A stretch of 64,000 bases of DNA from Rhea pennata. Its lineage: Eukaryota; Chordata; Aves; Rheiformes; Rheidae. This document shows positions 1 to 13,489 of the stretch, in pieces. Every line of letters begins with the position of its first letter. Position 1 is the stretch's first letter. Location: positions 119,233,966-119,297,965 of the forward strand of contig NC_084664.1 of the NCBI RefSeq assembly GCF_028389875.1. Reading direction: 5' to 3'. The translations under genes were made by a program, and so were the position numbers. A model generated the notes under the pieces. The model worked only from the letters and a program-made list of their open reading frames with translations. It searched no databases and was not told where the DNA came from.

Positions 1-139
1 GAAGGTCAACAAGAGACAAAAAAGCATATATCAAGATGAAGGGAAGAGAAATAATCTAAGTGTGGGTGCCAAGAAGGAACCAGAAAGAAACCAACCATGT
101 CCTAGGCAACAAAAAAAAATCCCTCTCTAAATCCCTCCT

Positions 140-160
140 CCCCCCCCCCCCAAAAAAAAA
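140..160. repeat. C12-A9 homopolymer pair
   Basis: A run of twelve C is followed directly by nine A. It is a simple low-complexity tract with no other visible role. Confidence 0.8.
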
Positions 161-1118
161 TTATTTGGTTATTTTATGTTGGCAGAATAGATTGTACAAA
201 AATTAGGAAACTACAGTAATATGTTCAACTATCTCATTGTAGCTATTGTTGCTACAGAGATTGCTTTGATCTACATTTTCCTGTGGGTAGCTAAAACGTA
301 TAGCTGTATGGCCAAGGACTATGTACCAAATGGGTCTTTCCCAAATCTGTTTCCTATGGCAATGAGACAAAAGAGAGACTCCCATGGCCTTGTGGACTGC
401 TAGCTTAACTTTTGGCAGGTGATAGAAGATCTGTAATCTTCATGGAGGGCAGCTGACTCAGCACCACTGCAACACATTGCAAGGTCATACAATCACTGCT
501 AGAATGACTTCGAGAAGACTAGGAGGTTTTCAGCCAAGCTCTTCCTAATACAGTATATATCCAAGCCTTAGTATACATCCAGTCTTTTAGATATCAATTT
601 CCATTTGTTCAAAGGTGTTGTATATACACACCTCTGAAATAAATATACTTGTTTCTGAGAAGCTTTGAGAAGTCTTTTTTCCATGTATGACTCCGAATTC
701 AGATCTTCTCCAAGTCCAGGTGTTCAGAAAGGAAGGAGTGTATTCTCTAATCCTATTTGGGTCAATTCCAAATTAACAGTACACTGAAGCCCTGTGTCAG
801 GACCAATTGTAATATATATTTCTGTATATTAAGTTTTTCTTTTGCTAAAGAAAAAAAAGCACTTGGATAAATAAAGTTCCATTATTCTCTAAGAAGTCAG
901 ATCTTCCCTCAAAAATCAGACTGGGTTTTAAATTTTTGATAATACAGAAAAGAATCTTTCCTTCAAAATCTGGTCTTTTAATGTTGATGTCCCTTATTAA
1001 GTTTCATAAGATATTAATTCATATTTTTAGTAAATGTCCAAGAGCTCATTAATGACAAAAACATATTATATTTTCAAGCCAGAAAACAGAACCCCTATCT
1101 GAAATAAATACTCTTCCC

Positions 1119-1147
<29 letters not shown>
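1119..1147. repeat. Poly(A) run, 29 bases
   Basis: Uninterrupted run of 29 A. No retroposed body with flanking target duplications is recognisable to its left, so it is annotated as a homopolymer and not as a retrogene tail. Confidence 0.9.
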
Positions 1148-1152
<5 letters not shown>

Positions 1153-1554
1153 GAAATTAAAGGTTTCCCAAGCAGACATAAACTAAAAAAGCAAGAAACT
1201 TAAGGACCAGAATAATATCTGTCTTCAAGTCCTGATCTACTATTCAAACAAATAGTAAGTCTTTCCTTACAAGAGAGACAATTTTAAGCTGATGATGCAC
1301 TTTATATTTTTCATTTACCAAGATCTTTATGTTTGACTACATTTTAAAATCACAATTTTAAATCACAATCAAGGGATAAAAACATATGTTGACAAAAGCA
1401 CACAAGTAACAAAAAAGAATATTGGGAACCCAAATCTTTAAATATAAAATAGAATAGGAGAGATAATGTGCCATATGCAACACTAAAGAGACCCTTAATA
1501 GAATACTGTCCTCAGTAAAATAACTTACTGGGAAAATTTGTTGTTGTTATTACT

Positions 1555-1580
1555 AAAAAAAAAAAAAAAAAAAAAAAAAA
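1555..1580. repeat. Poly(A) run, 26 bases
   Basis: Uninterrupted run of 26 A, the second long A-run within 450 bases and on the same strand as the first. Confidence 0.9.
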
Positions 1581-4500
1581 GGTTCTAAAAGATTTGTCAT
1601 AACTCAGACAGCGAGTTATGGTTTCATACAAATTTTTAAATCAACAGCTCATAATTTGCCAAGAACTAGATCATCTAATCATAATGATTTCTTCTGGACA
1701 TGGAAATGGAAATCAGCACCAGTAGTCACCATTAGAAGTTACAAATGAGTATTGTTTACCTTGAAAGAATTCAAAGTTCCCAGGAGAAATGTATTGGGCA
1801 ACTTCAGTACTAGCTCTGAAAGAAGAAGTTGAAACTCTGCAGTATTCAAAGCAATATTTGAGAATCTAATATTTTGTATTTATTTTGCAATCAATTACTT
1901 TCTTGAAACAATGTAAAGCTAACTATATAAGTGAACATAGGCAAAACTAGCCACTTGAAATCATAACAATTAATAATTTTCATCATGATCTGAAGGAATG
2001 ATAATCTCTTTAACAACAGACCTGAAGTTATAGTCTGATTCATTCACCATAACTTGCTTAGTGCTGTTAAAGCCAAACTGCATGAAGGAAAAGATAGATT
2101 TATATTTTCTTCAGTATGAAACATGTCAAAAAGTATTGAGAAGAAAGCTGTGTTCAGTCTTGCAGAAAGATGATTCACCACCCACCCCTTGTAGTCACCG
2201 AAGTCAAACACATTCATTACCCATTATACAGAGGAATTTTATTTTTCTCCTTTTGGTGAATAAGCACCGAATTACCCATATCACTCAGCCATCTCACTAA
2301 ACGCTGCTGCTGCTGACCAAAATAGTCATAAAAAGTCTATCTGTAAGGAACTCCAGACATTTAAATATATGGAATTCATCTCTGCTAATAACAGAGATTT
2401 ATATCCCATTCTGAGAGGGGTGTGTACAAATTCTAAAAATCACCAGTCACTACCAAAAGCTAATCAGTTGGCCAGCCAGGTATCAAGAGCTGATGAAGTG
2501 AGAGCTGAATAAACTCATTTCACTTAATGTCAGAGCATTTGGGAAAGAGATGACCTAAAAGCACAGATGAAGTCATAAGGGTTTAGCTCTCAGTGTTTTT
2601 CTTTTTATTCCTTAAGCAGAAACGTGACAAATTCCATACATCTATTCAGAATATATGAATATTAAGAAACTAGAAAGTACCCATAAGTACCAAAATGTCA
2701 CTTTCCATATGCAATTGCTTTGATAATAATTAGGAAAAAAAAATTACGTGGTTCTGGTCAGAAAACTAATATACACTAATATTTTGTATACTGATTTACA
2801 AAGTAAAGCTCTCAATATAAATCCTGGAACTCCAGAACAAGACCAGATCATTATTCCCATTGCCCTACACTTGGAGGAGCACAGTAAGTACCTGTCTCTC
2901 TCCTTCGATTTTTGAGACAACTTACACAATCAGTTCAGAACTGAGGGCTAACTTTCCAACACTTCCAGTTAAATGAGGTAAACCCCACTCCTACTGCCTA
3001 AGGCTGTGCCAAGAGAAAACACAGCATGCTCCAGGATTTCAACTGTCCAGTCGAGATCCTATTAGAGCTTGATTGGCCTTCTTTTCTGTGGAAATCAGAG
3101 CAAAGGGGTGCAACAGGGAAGCAGTGTGTGGTGCACTCCCAGGCCACAGGCTGTAAGAGTCAGGATGTAGCCTAAGATAGCACCGTAATAAGATTAATAA
3201 TTGCAGTTTACAGCTGTATAAACTTCCATAGCTGGCGATACGCTGGTGCAACCCAGCATGGTGCTGCAGGGAGGTCCCTGAGGTTCCCCAGAACAGGCTA
3301 GACCAGAAGCAACATAGCTGGCTAAAGCAAGCTCTGTATCAGCTTTTCATCACAGCTAATTAGCTACATTAATTCAGCATACTGCCTGTGGTATATGCAA
3401 GCTAGACGGTTCAAAGCTGGGTGGGGTTTTTTTGTCTTCATTTTAGACATAACTAGAATACCTGGAAATTTATATAGGCTTTAGTAGTTTATACTTTGAA
3501 AGTTGCTTCTGCAACTAAAGGATTAGAAACGTATTTTCCTCATTTGAAAAATTATTTTATGGAACATAGTTCAGGCCCAGTAGAGATAAAGGAGGAGACT
3601 GTACAAGGACAAGTCCTGAACTATGGGAGACAGTCTATTGAACCACAACAAATAAAAAATCTATCCATAATGAGGATTTCATGTGACTCTCTGGCTTCAT
3701 AATATCATCCTGTTCCCAATTCCTAAAGGCTCAGAGAAGCTTAGAAAATAGAGATGGAAAACAACTGTCCCTTTTTTATCCCTTCAAAAATACTGAATGC
3801 CAAAATTTTAAACTACATGCAATAACCAGGTATTATGCAAACATTTGTACTTTTTGGTTTGTGTTTGGATGAAGGCTTTTTTTTGACAGAGGAGTCCCTT
3901 TGTGACCTCCAGAGCTGTCCTGGAGATCAGCTCCACACTTGTGTGTGGGACAGCTGAGGTCTGGCACGGAGTCATCAGAATTTGTCTGTCCCGCTGTGCA
4001 GTACCTGTTCTTTTCCAAAGAGAAGTATCAATAGCAAAATTACCTAACGGCTCGTCTGATGGACGGTGAATACAGTGCTCATTGGTGAGCAGGCTGAAGG
4101 GTTCAGGAAAGTGTGATCCATCATTAATGATTAATGATTTGAAGATTATGAAGATTACACTGTGATTCTGTAAAAATACCATTTGTCTGCACTTACCTTA
4201 GCACCTTTATTTTATCCTGGATCCTTGATATTAAAGCAGTAGGTATACAAGGAGTTTAAAATAACTTATATTCTTTGCTTGATTTTGCCTACTTTTCTTG
4301 GTTCAACACAGAGGCCTACTTATATTTACACTGGAGAGCAATGACCTAGACCTCTCCATAGGACCCAGACCAGAGCAAGGAGGTCTATCACACAGGCCTG
4401 TCTTCCTGGCAGCTAGCCCACACTAGAGCCTCCAGGAGGTAGAATTACATAATTTGGAAGAGATGTCTTAAAATACAAATACCAAGCTAACACTTCTGCT

Positions 4501-6041
4501 GCTGCGTCACTTGAAATAATAGCAACTGTATCCTGAGCAAGCTGCAAATAGCCTAAGGCATCAGCAGGAAGTCAGGCAAAAAAGGATTTCCAGCCCAAAG
4601 CTGGAATGGAAGAATATATTTCCCCATTGCAAGCAGTCACCGAAAAAACTGGTTGAAATTAGTTGTCATTTAGTTTCTTGAGGTCTGAAGACTGAGAAGT
4701 TGGAAGTGATTCATGTTTATTCAACCAATAAAAATGAAAGTGGGAACTCACATTAGCACATGTCTATCATCAACTTGTCTGGTATATATACTACACACTT
4801 TTCCCACACATCTTCATCTCTTTCTTTTCTTGGTTTTAGCCCATACGTTATTTGGGAAAGAGACTCAGTCTTTCTGTGTGTCTGTCATATCTAATTGAGG
4901 TTATTACTGTACAATCATAAACAGCAAAGGCAGAGAGAGCCACTCAGGAGACTTGTGACTCATACATAACATTGAAAGTCAACAGTATGATGACTCTTTT
5001 TCAGGGTATTCATGGGCAGATGTTAGAATGATATGGAATTTACTTTGATATATATATTGCTGCAGTATCTGAGGGCAAAGAGCCGCTTAATACAATGACA
5101 GCAAATAAGGCACAATGCTCTACTTCCTAAGCACTGTTCAAGGCGGTGCAGAAAGATCACAAATAAGCTCCATATTCCCCTTACGGTAATCCCCCAGGCA
5201 TAGGGAGCAAGAACAGATCTTCAGTATCACTTTCCCCAAAAGCTCTAGAAACAGTGATGGGAATCCACAGGAGCACAAGGCACTTTGACGGTCTCCAGTT
5301 GGCATGGAAGCTATTGCAAACTAATACAGCACTTGTCTAGCTTTAACTTCTTCGTTGCACCTCCACCACTCTTAGCTGCTGAACGAGCCTTGCCCTCTTG
5401 CTCTGCTTCTGCCCACAGCAGAAGAGAGTATGAACCATAAAGCTTTTTCTTCCACTGAAGACAGTAATATCATTTGCTAGAAGTAAATATGGGCTTATGA
5501 CAGTTCATTATTTCCACAGAATAAAATTCATCTAGATCTGAAATTTTTATTCTAGAGATGATTTAATATGATAGAAAGGATAAAAGTGGGCTTTTGAGAA
5601 GAGTAACCCTACAGACACGCTAAAATCTTCCTTATATATAGTTACAACAAATACATTAGCCCACTCATTGACATTCATCACTGGCTATATATAAATCTTT
5701 AGCAAAATTTACCTTGCTGAAGGTACTGATGCACTGTAGAAATCCCAGTGAAATTGTATTTAGGACATGTAGGAAAGGATTCTGTGGTACATTAACACAC
5801 AGCTCCCTCTCAGCACAAGCACAAAATTCAGCCTCTAAATACAGCTGTGCTGTCTACCAAACAGTCTTGGAAATAAATGTCAGGTGTACTTCCACCTGAA
5901 CTCATGTGTGAATCAAGTTATCTAAAGGGACAAATAAACTTTCACCTGGAATAAAACACTTTCTACATGGCTAAAAAGCTACATGAGATTGGGGGAAAAA
6001 ATACATGAAGAAATCAATTTAAACTCTGAAAGGAATTCTTT

Positions 6042-6050
<9 letters not shown>

Positions 6051-6093
<43 letters not shown>
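6051..6093. repeat. (AT)n microsatellite
   Basis: About 21 perfect AT units, preceded by a short TATATGTGT lead-in. Self-complementary and likely polymorphic. Confidence 0.95.
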
Positions 6094-6099
<6 letters not shown>

Positions 6100-6356
6100 G
6101 GATATGCACACAGTAATCACTCTGCCTTGTTTTAAATGACTGATGGAAACGGGCTTCACAGTTGATGCCATATCTTAATCTCATGGGACATAAGGAGAGA
6201 ACAGCTTGATCTACAAACAGAAGTACAATTAAACTCACTCACATCATGCTTTAACTTTTAGTACCATGAAAGAATAAATCTTACACAAGCTACACTGGAA
6301 AAGAAACACAAAGCAACCCAGGCAACAAATGATGCAACTTAAAAGAAGAAAAGTGC

Positions 6357-6410
6357 CTGAGTACTTTTACTGAGTACCTGAGTACTTTTACTGAGTACCT
6401 GAGTACTTTT
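6357..6410. repeat. 21-bp tandem repeat, about 2.6 copies
   Basis: A 21-base unit containing CTGAGTACTTTTACTGAGTAC is repeated almost without change. Because the unit is a multiple of three it produces a seven-residue periodicity in the minus-strand open frame that crosses it. That frame is not otherwise gene-like. Confidence 0.9.
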
Positions 6411-7350
6411 CTAAGCAGTTTAGGGTTTGTTTGTTTGTCTGTCTGCTGTCTCTGCAGCATAGAGTAGCTGCAGGTTTGTGCGTTGTCATCCAGACGGACG
6501 CCTGGCTGCACGCACAGAGCTGATCCAAAGTAGATTCAACGTACACAGCCCCTGAAGCAAACACTCAGCAGCACCAACTGTAACTCAGATTTTTTAAAAT
6601 GTAAATATTAATAAGATTTTTTCAGAAAGCGAGATGGTTTACTACAGTCACTTCCCTCTATAACTAATACATTAGCAAATTTTACTTTTTAATTCAGTTG
6701 CTATGTGGATAATTCTAATTCACACTATCTTCATATAGCTCCTAAATACGCTCATATATTTTGGAAAAATACATGCTAATCAATTGATTCAAAGGTCATC
6801 AATGTATTTCTTATAAAATTATATGAATGTTAGCTTCTGAATATTCAGGACTCCAACTTTGGAGCAAGCATCTTTTTTTTTATAAAACTAAACATAATGC
6901 AACTTTCCACAGATGATGAGACAGCTAAAATAATCTCCAGCTTATTTCTGTTTACTAGTGAGAGAGAAATGGGTTTGAAAATGCAAAATTAATTCCAGTC
7001 TCAAAAATTAAATGATGTGAGCCATCCAGCCCTAGTGTAAGTGCCACTGAATGTTAAGCTAAACAAATAGATAAGCTTCCCCCCTGCCACCAAAAAAGAA
7101 CTCTCCAAGTTTAAAATTCATCTCCAAGCACAGGATCAATTTAGTAAAATTACAATTTAGCCTCATCACAAGGACCCCAATTCTGCAAAAGACTGAATAT
7201 CCTTCTTTGAGTATGAAGTAATGATACTCATAACTGATTACAGAATCAAAATATACTTATTTTGCAGTTCAGCAGTGAATAAAGTAAAATCTCATTTCAA
7301 TACAGCTTTTTCTACTACCGTAAGAATTTCAATTAAATAATTGCATTTTT

Positions 7351-7480
7351 CATAGAATCATAGAATGGTAAAGTTGGAAGGGACCTCTGGAGATTATCTA
7401 GTCCAAGCCTCAGCGGAGCCTATATGGGGATTGAACCCACGACCTTGGCTTTAGCAGCACCACGCTCTAACCAACTGAGC
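7351..7480 (-). mobile_element. tRNA-Ile/CR1 SINE, TguSINE1-like
   Basis: Read on the minus strand, the element begins with a tRNA-Ile-like head. Its box A lies in GCTCAGTTGGTTAGAGC and its box B is GGTTCAATCCC, a close match to the Pol III consensus. It continues into a CR1-type tail with the GGTCCCTTCCAAC motif and ends in repeated ATTCTATG. This head-plus-CR1-tail design is that of TguSINE1, a passerine SINE mobilised by CR1 enzymes. The first few bases of the tRNA acceptor are missing, so the copy is slightly 5' truncated. No target-site duplication is obvious. CpG sites of the tRNA head are partly decayed, which suggests an old insertion. Confidence 0.85.
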
Positions 7481-7726
7481 AGAATTTTCACAGTATCCTT
7501 GCTCAGTACAGACTGGCAGAGAGACCAGATTTGATGGTTAACCAAGCTGTTCTGCTTACTACTAGCTTAGCAAGACTGAAACAGTAAAGACTTGGTGATC
7601 CTATGCTCAGACAACCTGACAGATAGCTGTTGACTCCCTTATTGCAGGACAGAGAGATAAAGTCATTCCTTTTTTAATACCAGTGATTACAGGTCAGTTT
7701 GAAATGCAGCCCTGAGGTAATCATGG

Positions 7727-7762
<36 letters not shown>

Positions 7763-7790
7763 AGAAGAAGAAGAAGAAGAAGAAGAAGAA
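7727..7790. repeat. A34-(GAA)10 compound microsatellite
   Basis: A run of 34 A passes directly into ten perfect GAA units. This is typical of a microsatellite nucleated at an A-rich tract. Confidence 0.95.
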
Positions 7791-10378
7791 ACAATAAATG
7801 GATGATAAATTAATGCTCTAGTGTGAAAAGTACCAGTCTAGCTCCCTTGTCCAGATATGTAGATATGTCCTGGTAGCTGAACTGATACAGGTACAATATG
7901 TAAGGGAACAGGATGAATATTGGTGCCAGTGTGTATAAGTAGTTGTATACAGACATGAAGGGGACCCAGGCCAAAACAAAATGTTCTAGCTGTACGCTTA
8001 TTGTGCAGCTGACCTTGTACAAAACACTCTTCTACAGTCATTTGTATCATTTAAACCTTCTGGGTTTTCTCTCCTGCAGGAGCCTCTACATCATGGACAA
8101 ACACAGGCACACAATAAGGGATGTTTCTTATCTTGAACAGCCTTCAGTCCACAGTCCTCATTCAAGAAAGCATGTAATGGCATGTATGTATGCTTATTCA
8201 AGCAAAGCTGTAAGCATATACTTAAGTGCTACTGATACAATGGCATTTATGTATGTGTTTAAATGCTTTTCAGAATAAGTTTTTCCAAAAGAAGAATGGG
8301 AGAAAGGGTGAACCCCTCTGTCCTTTTACAGACAGGGAAAGGAAGTTCAGACAGATAAAGCAACTTGCCAAAGATCAGTCAGGAAGTCTGTTGCGTGGCT
8401 GGCCACTAACACAAGACCAGCTGCTCCTAGGTTTAGTGCTTTAACACTAAAACATTTTTCTATTAAAAAATGAATTAAGAAATTATATACTCAAGTAATT
8501 TAGTATGTAACTGGATAGAACAGATGACAGTCAGGTGAATGCTGTGTAATATTCCAAAAACAAGAACAAGAATGCTTCCATCCCTGAACAAATGTAGAAG
8601 ATAGTGTGTTTTACTCTGCCACCCTATTTTCTAATGTTCAATCCACTGATGAGATGAAAAACCTTACTGCAAAATCATTCAACTGTAAGAATTCAAAATC
8701 ATCATCAGACTCCACGAAATATTGCTAATATTATTGATGCTTAAAATGTTACAGAGTATGATACTGAACATTTGCACCACTATTGAGTCAGCAACCCAGA
8801 ACACTCTATACCCTTGTAGCACCTCAAGTAAATAGAAAAATATGGCAAGGGAAATAACTAACAAAGCTTCAAAGCTTAAAATTTGGCCCACTACTAGTAT
8901 GTTTCTACTCTTTGTATTTCTTGCAACTAGACTGCAAGATTTTGAATTTAAAATAAATTGTTTCAAAACTCAACTGCATCCTTTCATGTAAAGACAAATG
9001 AACATTTTCTACTCAAATTCCTTTGCATCTGTAAAATATACCTTCAGCTTGTATAAGTAAAATGACAATTTTGTAAATTTGTACATTACAAATTTGTAAT
9101 GAGTAAAATTCCAAATTTTGCCTCCAACAACATAATTCCGACTTGGTTATTTTCCTTTCTCTTCTCACCTACTGGACAAGTTCAAACTCATGCAATTAGC
9201 AAATGCCTCTAACACAAGACAAAAGACCAACTTCTGATTAGAAACTAAGGAAAGAATCCATATCTGAAATGGTATTTTAAGCACATGTTTAATTTTAATC
9301 AGGAACTTAAATGAAAATAAAGTCAGTCAATTTTTCCTAATGAAAGCAACCCTTACTGGCATCAGTCACTGAAGAGCTGACTGCGAATCCATGAAGGAGC
9401 TTGATTTATTTTTCCCAGTTCTGGGAAGCTGTACGTGTTAGAACACCAGGTCCTGCTCTGTGCCCCTTGCTCCAGCTAAATGAGAGCCTCACTGTCTGAG
9501 CTGCAGCTCAGTTTAGTTCAAAGGCAGGTGAAGGCATTAAGCATTTTCCAAGAGGTGACTGAAATGCAACAGAATCAGGACCTGAAAGAGAGAAACAAAG
9601 AAGTCTTCACATTTTGGTGTGGAAAGACAGTCTACAAAAATTCTGGAGAGAAGTAAAATGGGTAGGAACAATGTTCCATTTCTTTAGAGGTATCTGATAC
9701 TTTTAAACCAAAGATCAGAGATGCAAGCTCAGGATTTGTTTCTTGCTGAAGCAAGTCAAATTTTCAGCCCATTCTTTTATTTTGTTCTGCTTAATAAATG
9801 GCAATGCAATACAAACCCTCTGATTTACCTCTGAGCCTATTTACAAACCACTAACCCAAGAAAGTCTTCTGGGTTCTTTGATAATGCTAAGCTCAAAATA
9901 AGCCCACTCTTGTTCATCATTAAAATTGTAATGGACATGCAGATATTAGCAGAGAGGCAACATTTTCCCAGGGTAAATACAATGGGAAGTTTTACTATGT
10001 AACTAAGGAGGCTGCAATGTTCCTACCTACCATATCATCAAGTCACAGCATTTATGTAGACATTCATATTAAAGCTTTCACTTTTCAAAATCTCAAGTTA
10101 TATCTCTGTGTCATCCATCCTATGAGTTTTCAGAAGCCTATCACAGAATTTGTTTCATGTGAAGAGATGGATCAAAGGGAGCTGGCTGAAGATCAGTCCA
10201 GGCAGTATATCAGATTAAAGGATATGTTGAGGAGCTAGGTGAAATGCTAAGCTTTACTTAATTTCTAACAAAAAGTTAACTTCATGTAAACATTTCCAGA
10301 TTTGGAATTCTCAAGTTTTGTGTTGGAAATATGTCTTAGATGCGGTTGCTGTTTCAGAGGAATGATCAAGAGTCACGA
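7791..10378. other. Intergenic sequence with one MIR relic
   Basis: No gene is supported. Apart from the MIR relic at 8321-8452 I see only AT-rich unique sequence. An 18-base perfect palindrome, CATTACAAATTTGTAATG, lies near 9085. Confidence 0.65.
8321..8452 (-). mobile_element. MIR-family SINE relic
   Basis: On the plus strand the order TTTTACAGA..GGGAAA, then AACTTGCC..AAGATCA, then a decayed GTGCTTTAAC matches the reverse complement of the MIR core and tRNA-like head. The element therefore lies on the minus strand. MIR elements are ancient amniote SINEs, so heavy divergence is expected. The match is by eye only. Confidence 0.65.
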
Positions 10379-10448
10379 AGCAGGAGACTGCTCACAGCCA
10401 AATGGCAAAAAGCATAATTTGCCATTTGGCTGTGATCAGTCTCCTGCT
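10379..10448. repeat. Long hairpin, 31-bp arms
   Basis: The left arm (10379-10409) and right arm (10418-10448) are reverse complements at 30 of 31 positions, with an 8-base loop. The one mismatch is a C/A difference inside the arms. No transposon ends or coding content explain it. A transcript of either strand would fold into a stem of pre-miRNA size, but a simple template-switch inversion would give the same structure. Confidence 0.95.
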
Positions 10449-13400
10449 GAAAAAGAGGGTCCCTGAAAAGAGGGCCTGAAAAGTCCATTCTCCAAGTCAT
10501 AGAAAGCAGAGATTCACCCATTTATTTACCATGAAGTACTTTTAATGTCCTAAATACCTTAGTATTAATTCTTCCAGGATAGTGAGTCTCCATCTTTACC
10601 CTTATTAATTTCTAGCAAATTTCAAAATATTCAAAATATTCTGGAATTTTTTAAATTTCTTTGGCCAAGACCAAATAGAAAAGCTCAGTCCAAATGAGCT
10701 TTAGCTCATCAACTGCTCTGCAAACCCAGCCGGTAGCTCAGCATACCAAACTCAGCTCTGGCATAAGTATACATAATTCCATCAACTTGGGTGGATTTGT
10801 GTCCAGTTTCACAAAATCTAATTTAACTCTGAACTCTAAACTGCTCTTGGACAGATCTCAAAGCCACTTCCATTTATTATTTTGTAACACAAAAAATTAC
10901 TAAACTATTTAGCATCAATTTAAAATCAATTGCACAGCACCGCAGTTACCCAGTCATTTAAATACACTTCATATAGGTAGGGCTCAACTACACTGAAGGA
11001 GTGAAGAATCATAAAGAAAAGAGAATCATCACCAAACAGATAGATGTCAGTAAAAGACAATAGGACTGCATGGAGCTTAGCAAGTGGACATATTTTGTGA
11101 GTTACTTCTCTGTATTTGATTAAAACTAACTTCTAATCTTCTGTTGAAGATCATGTTGATGAGTTGGATGGAGTGAACAAGATAGTTTTTCTTCAGCAGA
11201 ATAAGTCTGTGCACAGATCCCATGATGAAGCCAATAATCATCAGTGAATATTTTTGCCTTGTTCTTGGTAGAACTATTCAAATAAGAGACTCTAGCCAAC
11301 ACCCAAACCACTGGAAAATTTTATCTTGGCACCGTCCTAGGTGTGGATTTCACTGCTGGATATCTCTTACTCTTCTTCTGGTCCATCAGAACAGCTACAG
11401 CAGCACTGCAGGTCCCAGGCACTGGTCAGCAGACTACATGGCTGGCACAGCAGACTAAGAATTGGCCTACACTTTCCTGCAGAGCATACCTCAGCAAAAG
11501 CCTCCAGCAGACCATCAAGGATGGATCGAGGAGCATTGAACTAAGGAGAGTTCATCAGGAGTGAACAAACAGTGGGGGAGAAACTCTGACTACGTTCCCA
11601 GGTTAAGCACTCTGATAGCACACTTAGCACACTTAGAAGTGCCCTGTAAGAGACAAGGAATCTTGAATGAATCTTGACAACTCATTGCGTATGTGATATA
11701 TTTTTTAAACATTAATAGTAGCTCAAGAATAATGAGAGAAACGTGTGCTGAAAGAATACAGATGGTGACAAAGAACAAAACAGTAGAATCAAAAAAAGTG
11801 AATGAGAATGCCAGTGCCAGGAATGGGTAGGGATAATTATGTTCCAGTCCCCTTATTTCAGCATCCTCCCAGAAGAATTTGTTTAGATATTTCCTAGATA
11901 TTTATTCCCACCACTTGATAGGTACACACAAAACCTTTACCGGAATTGCAATTTCTTCTTACACTAGAATTTCAGTTTTGTGCTGCACACATATGTAAAC
12001 AATTGAGTAAAAATAAAAATAGAGTTTTGGGTTATTTATTTTAGAGTCAAAATCTGAAATCCAATGCAGTTGTATTAAGTTTTTCTTTTTTTTTTTTTAA
12101 TTTAAGAGCAATAAAAGGCTTTTCTTCTTGCTTCAATAGTATTCAAAGTTTTGGAGCTCAGCATCCAAACAAGTTTTTGGCGGTGTGAGCATATGTTCAT
12201 CTTTTATTATTGTTATTTTTATGTATTTTTTTTTCCAAAGCCTTTGTTACCTATATCAGTTCCAGGTTTATCTACTGTGGCATAATTTATCAGCACCATA
12301 CCTTTGGGGACGGAAAGGTTTCCTTTTCTTCTTTCTTGAATGTTATCTGCTCAAGACAAAATATAACACCTGCTGTTTTCTATCAGTTACTTATGAATAG
12401 AAAATTAACACTATATTTGATACTGTATCTTTTTGTGAATAACTCAGCTATTCACAGTTCAGTTAAGTTTTTCCACTGAATATAGAATTAATATATAACA
12501 CAAAATAATAGTATGGGCTGAAAAGGACACTCAGAAGAGAAAGAAAACAAGAAACAAGATAAATTTGCTTCTGTAAGCAGAAAAAGTAGCAAATGAAAAT
12601 CAGTCACTTTACAAAGTGTCCAGAGACGTAGACTAGCCCTGGAAATCTGCAGACAGGCTTCATATCTGTGCTAGAGTCTCTGCTGAAGAGGGATGAGGAA
12701 AGGCAGGAATCTCTGGGTGACAAAACCCCACAGCCCCAGCCCAACCCCAGCCCCATGCTGGGCACCTCAACCCTGCAGCACAGACCTCCTTTCAGGCTAA
12801 TACACCTACAAGACTGCCCACTGCTTGGGACTCTGCACCTCTCTATGCAGAGGAGTATCATGTAGTATCCGACACCCTTTGTACTACAGAGAAAAAACAA
12901 TTTGACAAATATTCAATAAGCAAATTACAGGAAGACTCAAGCTGTTCACAGAGTGCAAAATTTAAAGCATTCTGTGTGCCTTTCTGTCAGAGGCAATGTG
13001 CTGAGCCAAGCTTGGGATGCAAGTCTGTCTCTGCAGGCAACCCTCTTTCTTCACCATGCACAAGTAGTCTAGAGTCCTCCAGACTGCTGCTGGAACAGTA
13101 GTACAACACTCCTGTGACTGACACATCAGTGCCAGTGAGGTCTGAGGGGTGCAGTTATTCCAGAAAAACTACACTTTTCTAGAGAGATCTTAAAGCATTC
13201 TCCATTTTTCTTGTTCCAAACTATATCCTCAGCAAGGGCACTTTGATAGGAGAGATCAGCATAGACATACCAGTGTAGCCTTCCTGCTCTAGATCTGGTC
13301 TAAGGTCTTGTTGCTCTGCGCTTCTTTCCTTTTCAACAGCTCTTGCCAGTCTTCATCACAACCTTCTACTTTCTCTTATAGCTTTTCTACTTCAGCCTTG

Positions 13401-13489
13401 GTCACCAAGGACCCTGCTGCACAAAGGTATGCAAGGTCCATTGATGATGACATGCATCAACTCTAAGAGAGAAAATAAATTTGTGAGAG
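10449..13489. other. Intergenic sequence, nothing recognised
   Basis: Several overlapping short frames occur near 11.2-11.6 kb and 12.6-12.9 kb on both strands. None shows splice framing, a start context or similarity I can name. No repeat family is recognised. Confidence 0.6.

Larger units (their letters stand above)
1..7350. other. Intergenic AT-rich sequence
   Basis: I see no supportable gene here. Open frames are all short (124 codons or fewer) and resemble no protein I recognise, with no exon-like splice framing. The block holds simple repeats listed separately (A-runs at 1119 and 1555, an AT repeat at 6051, a 21-bp tandem repeat at 6357). If the vertebrate gene order around SNX16 holds, this is part of the gene-poor interval 5' of SNX16; that is inference. 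Confidence 0.7.

Noticed and set aside
3808..4182. 124-codon minus-strand frame
   Set aside because: No recognisable family, no flanking splice or poly(A) context; length is within chance for a 64 kb window.
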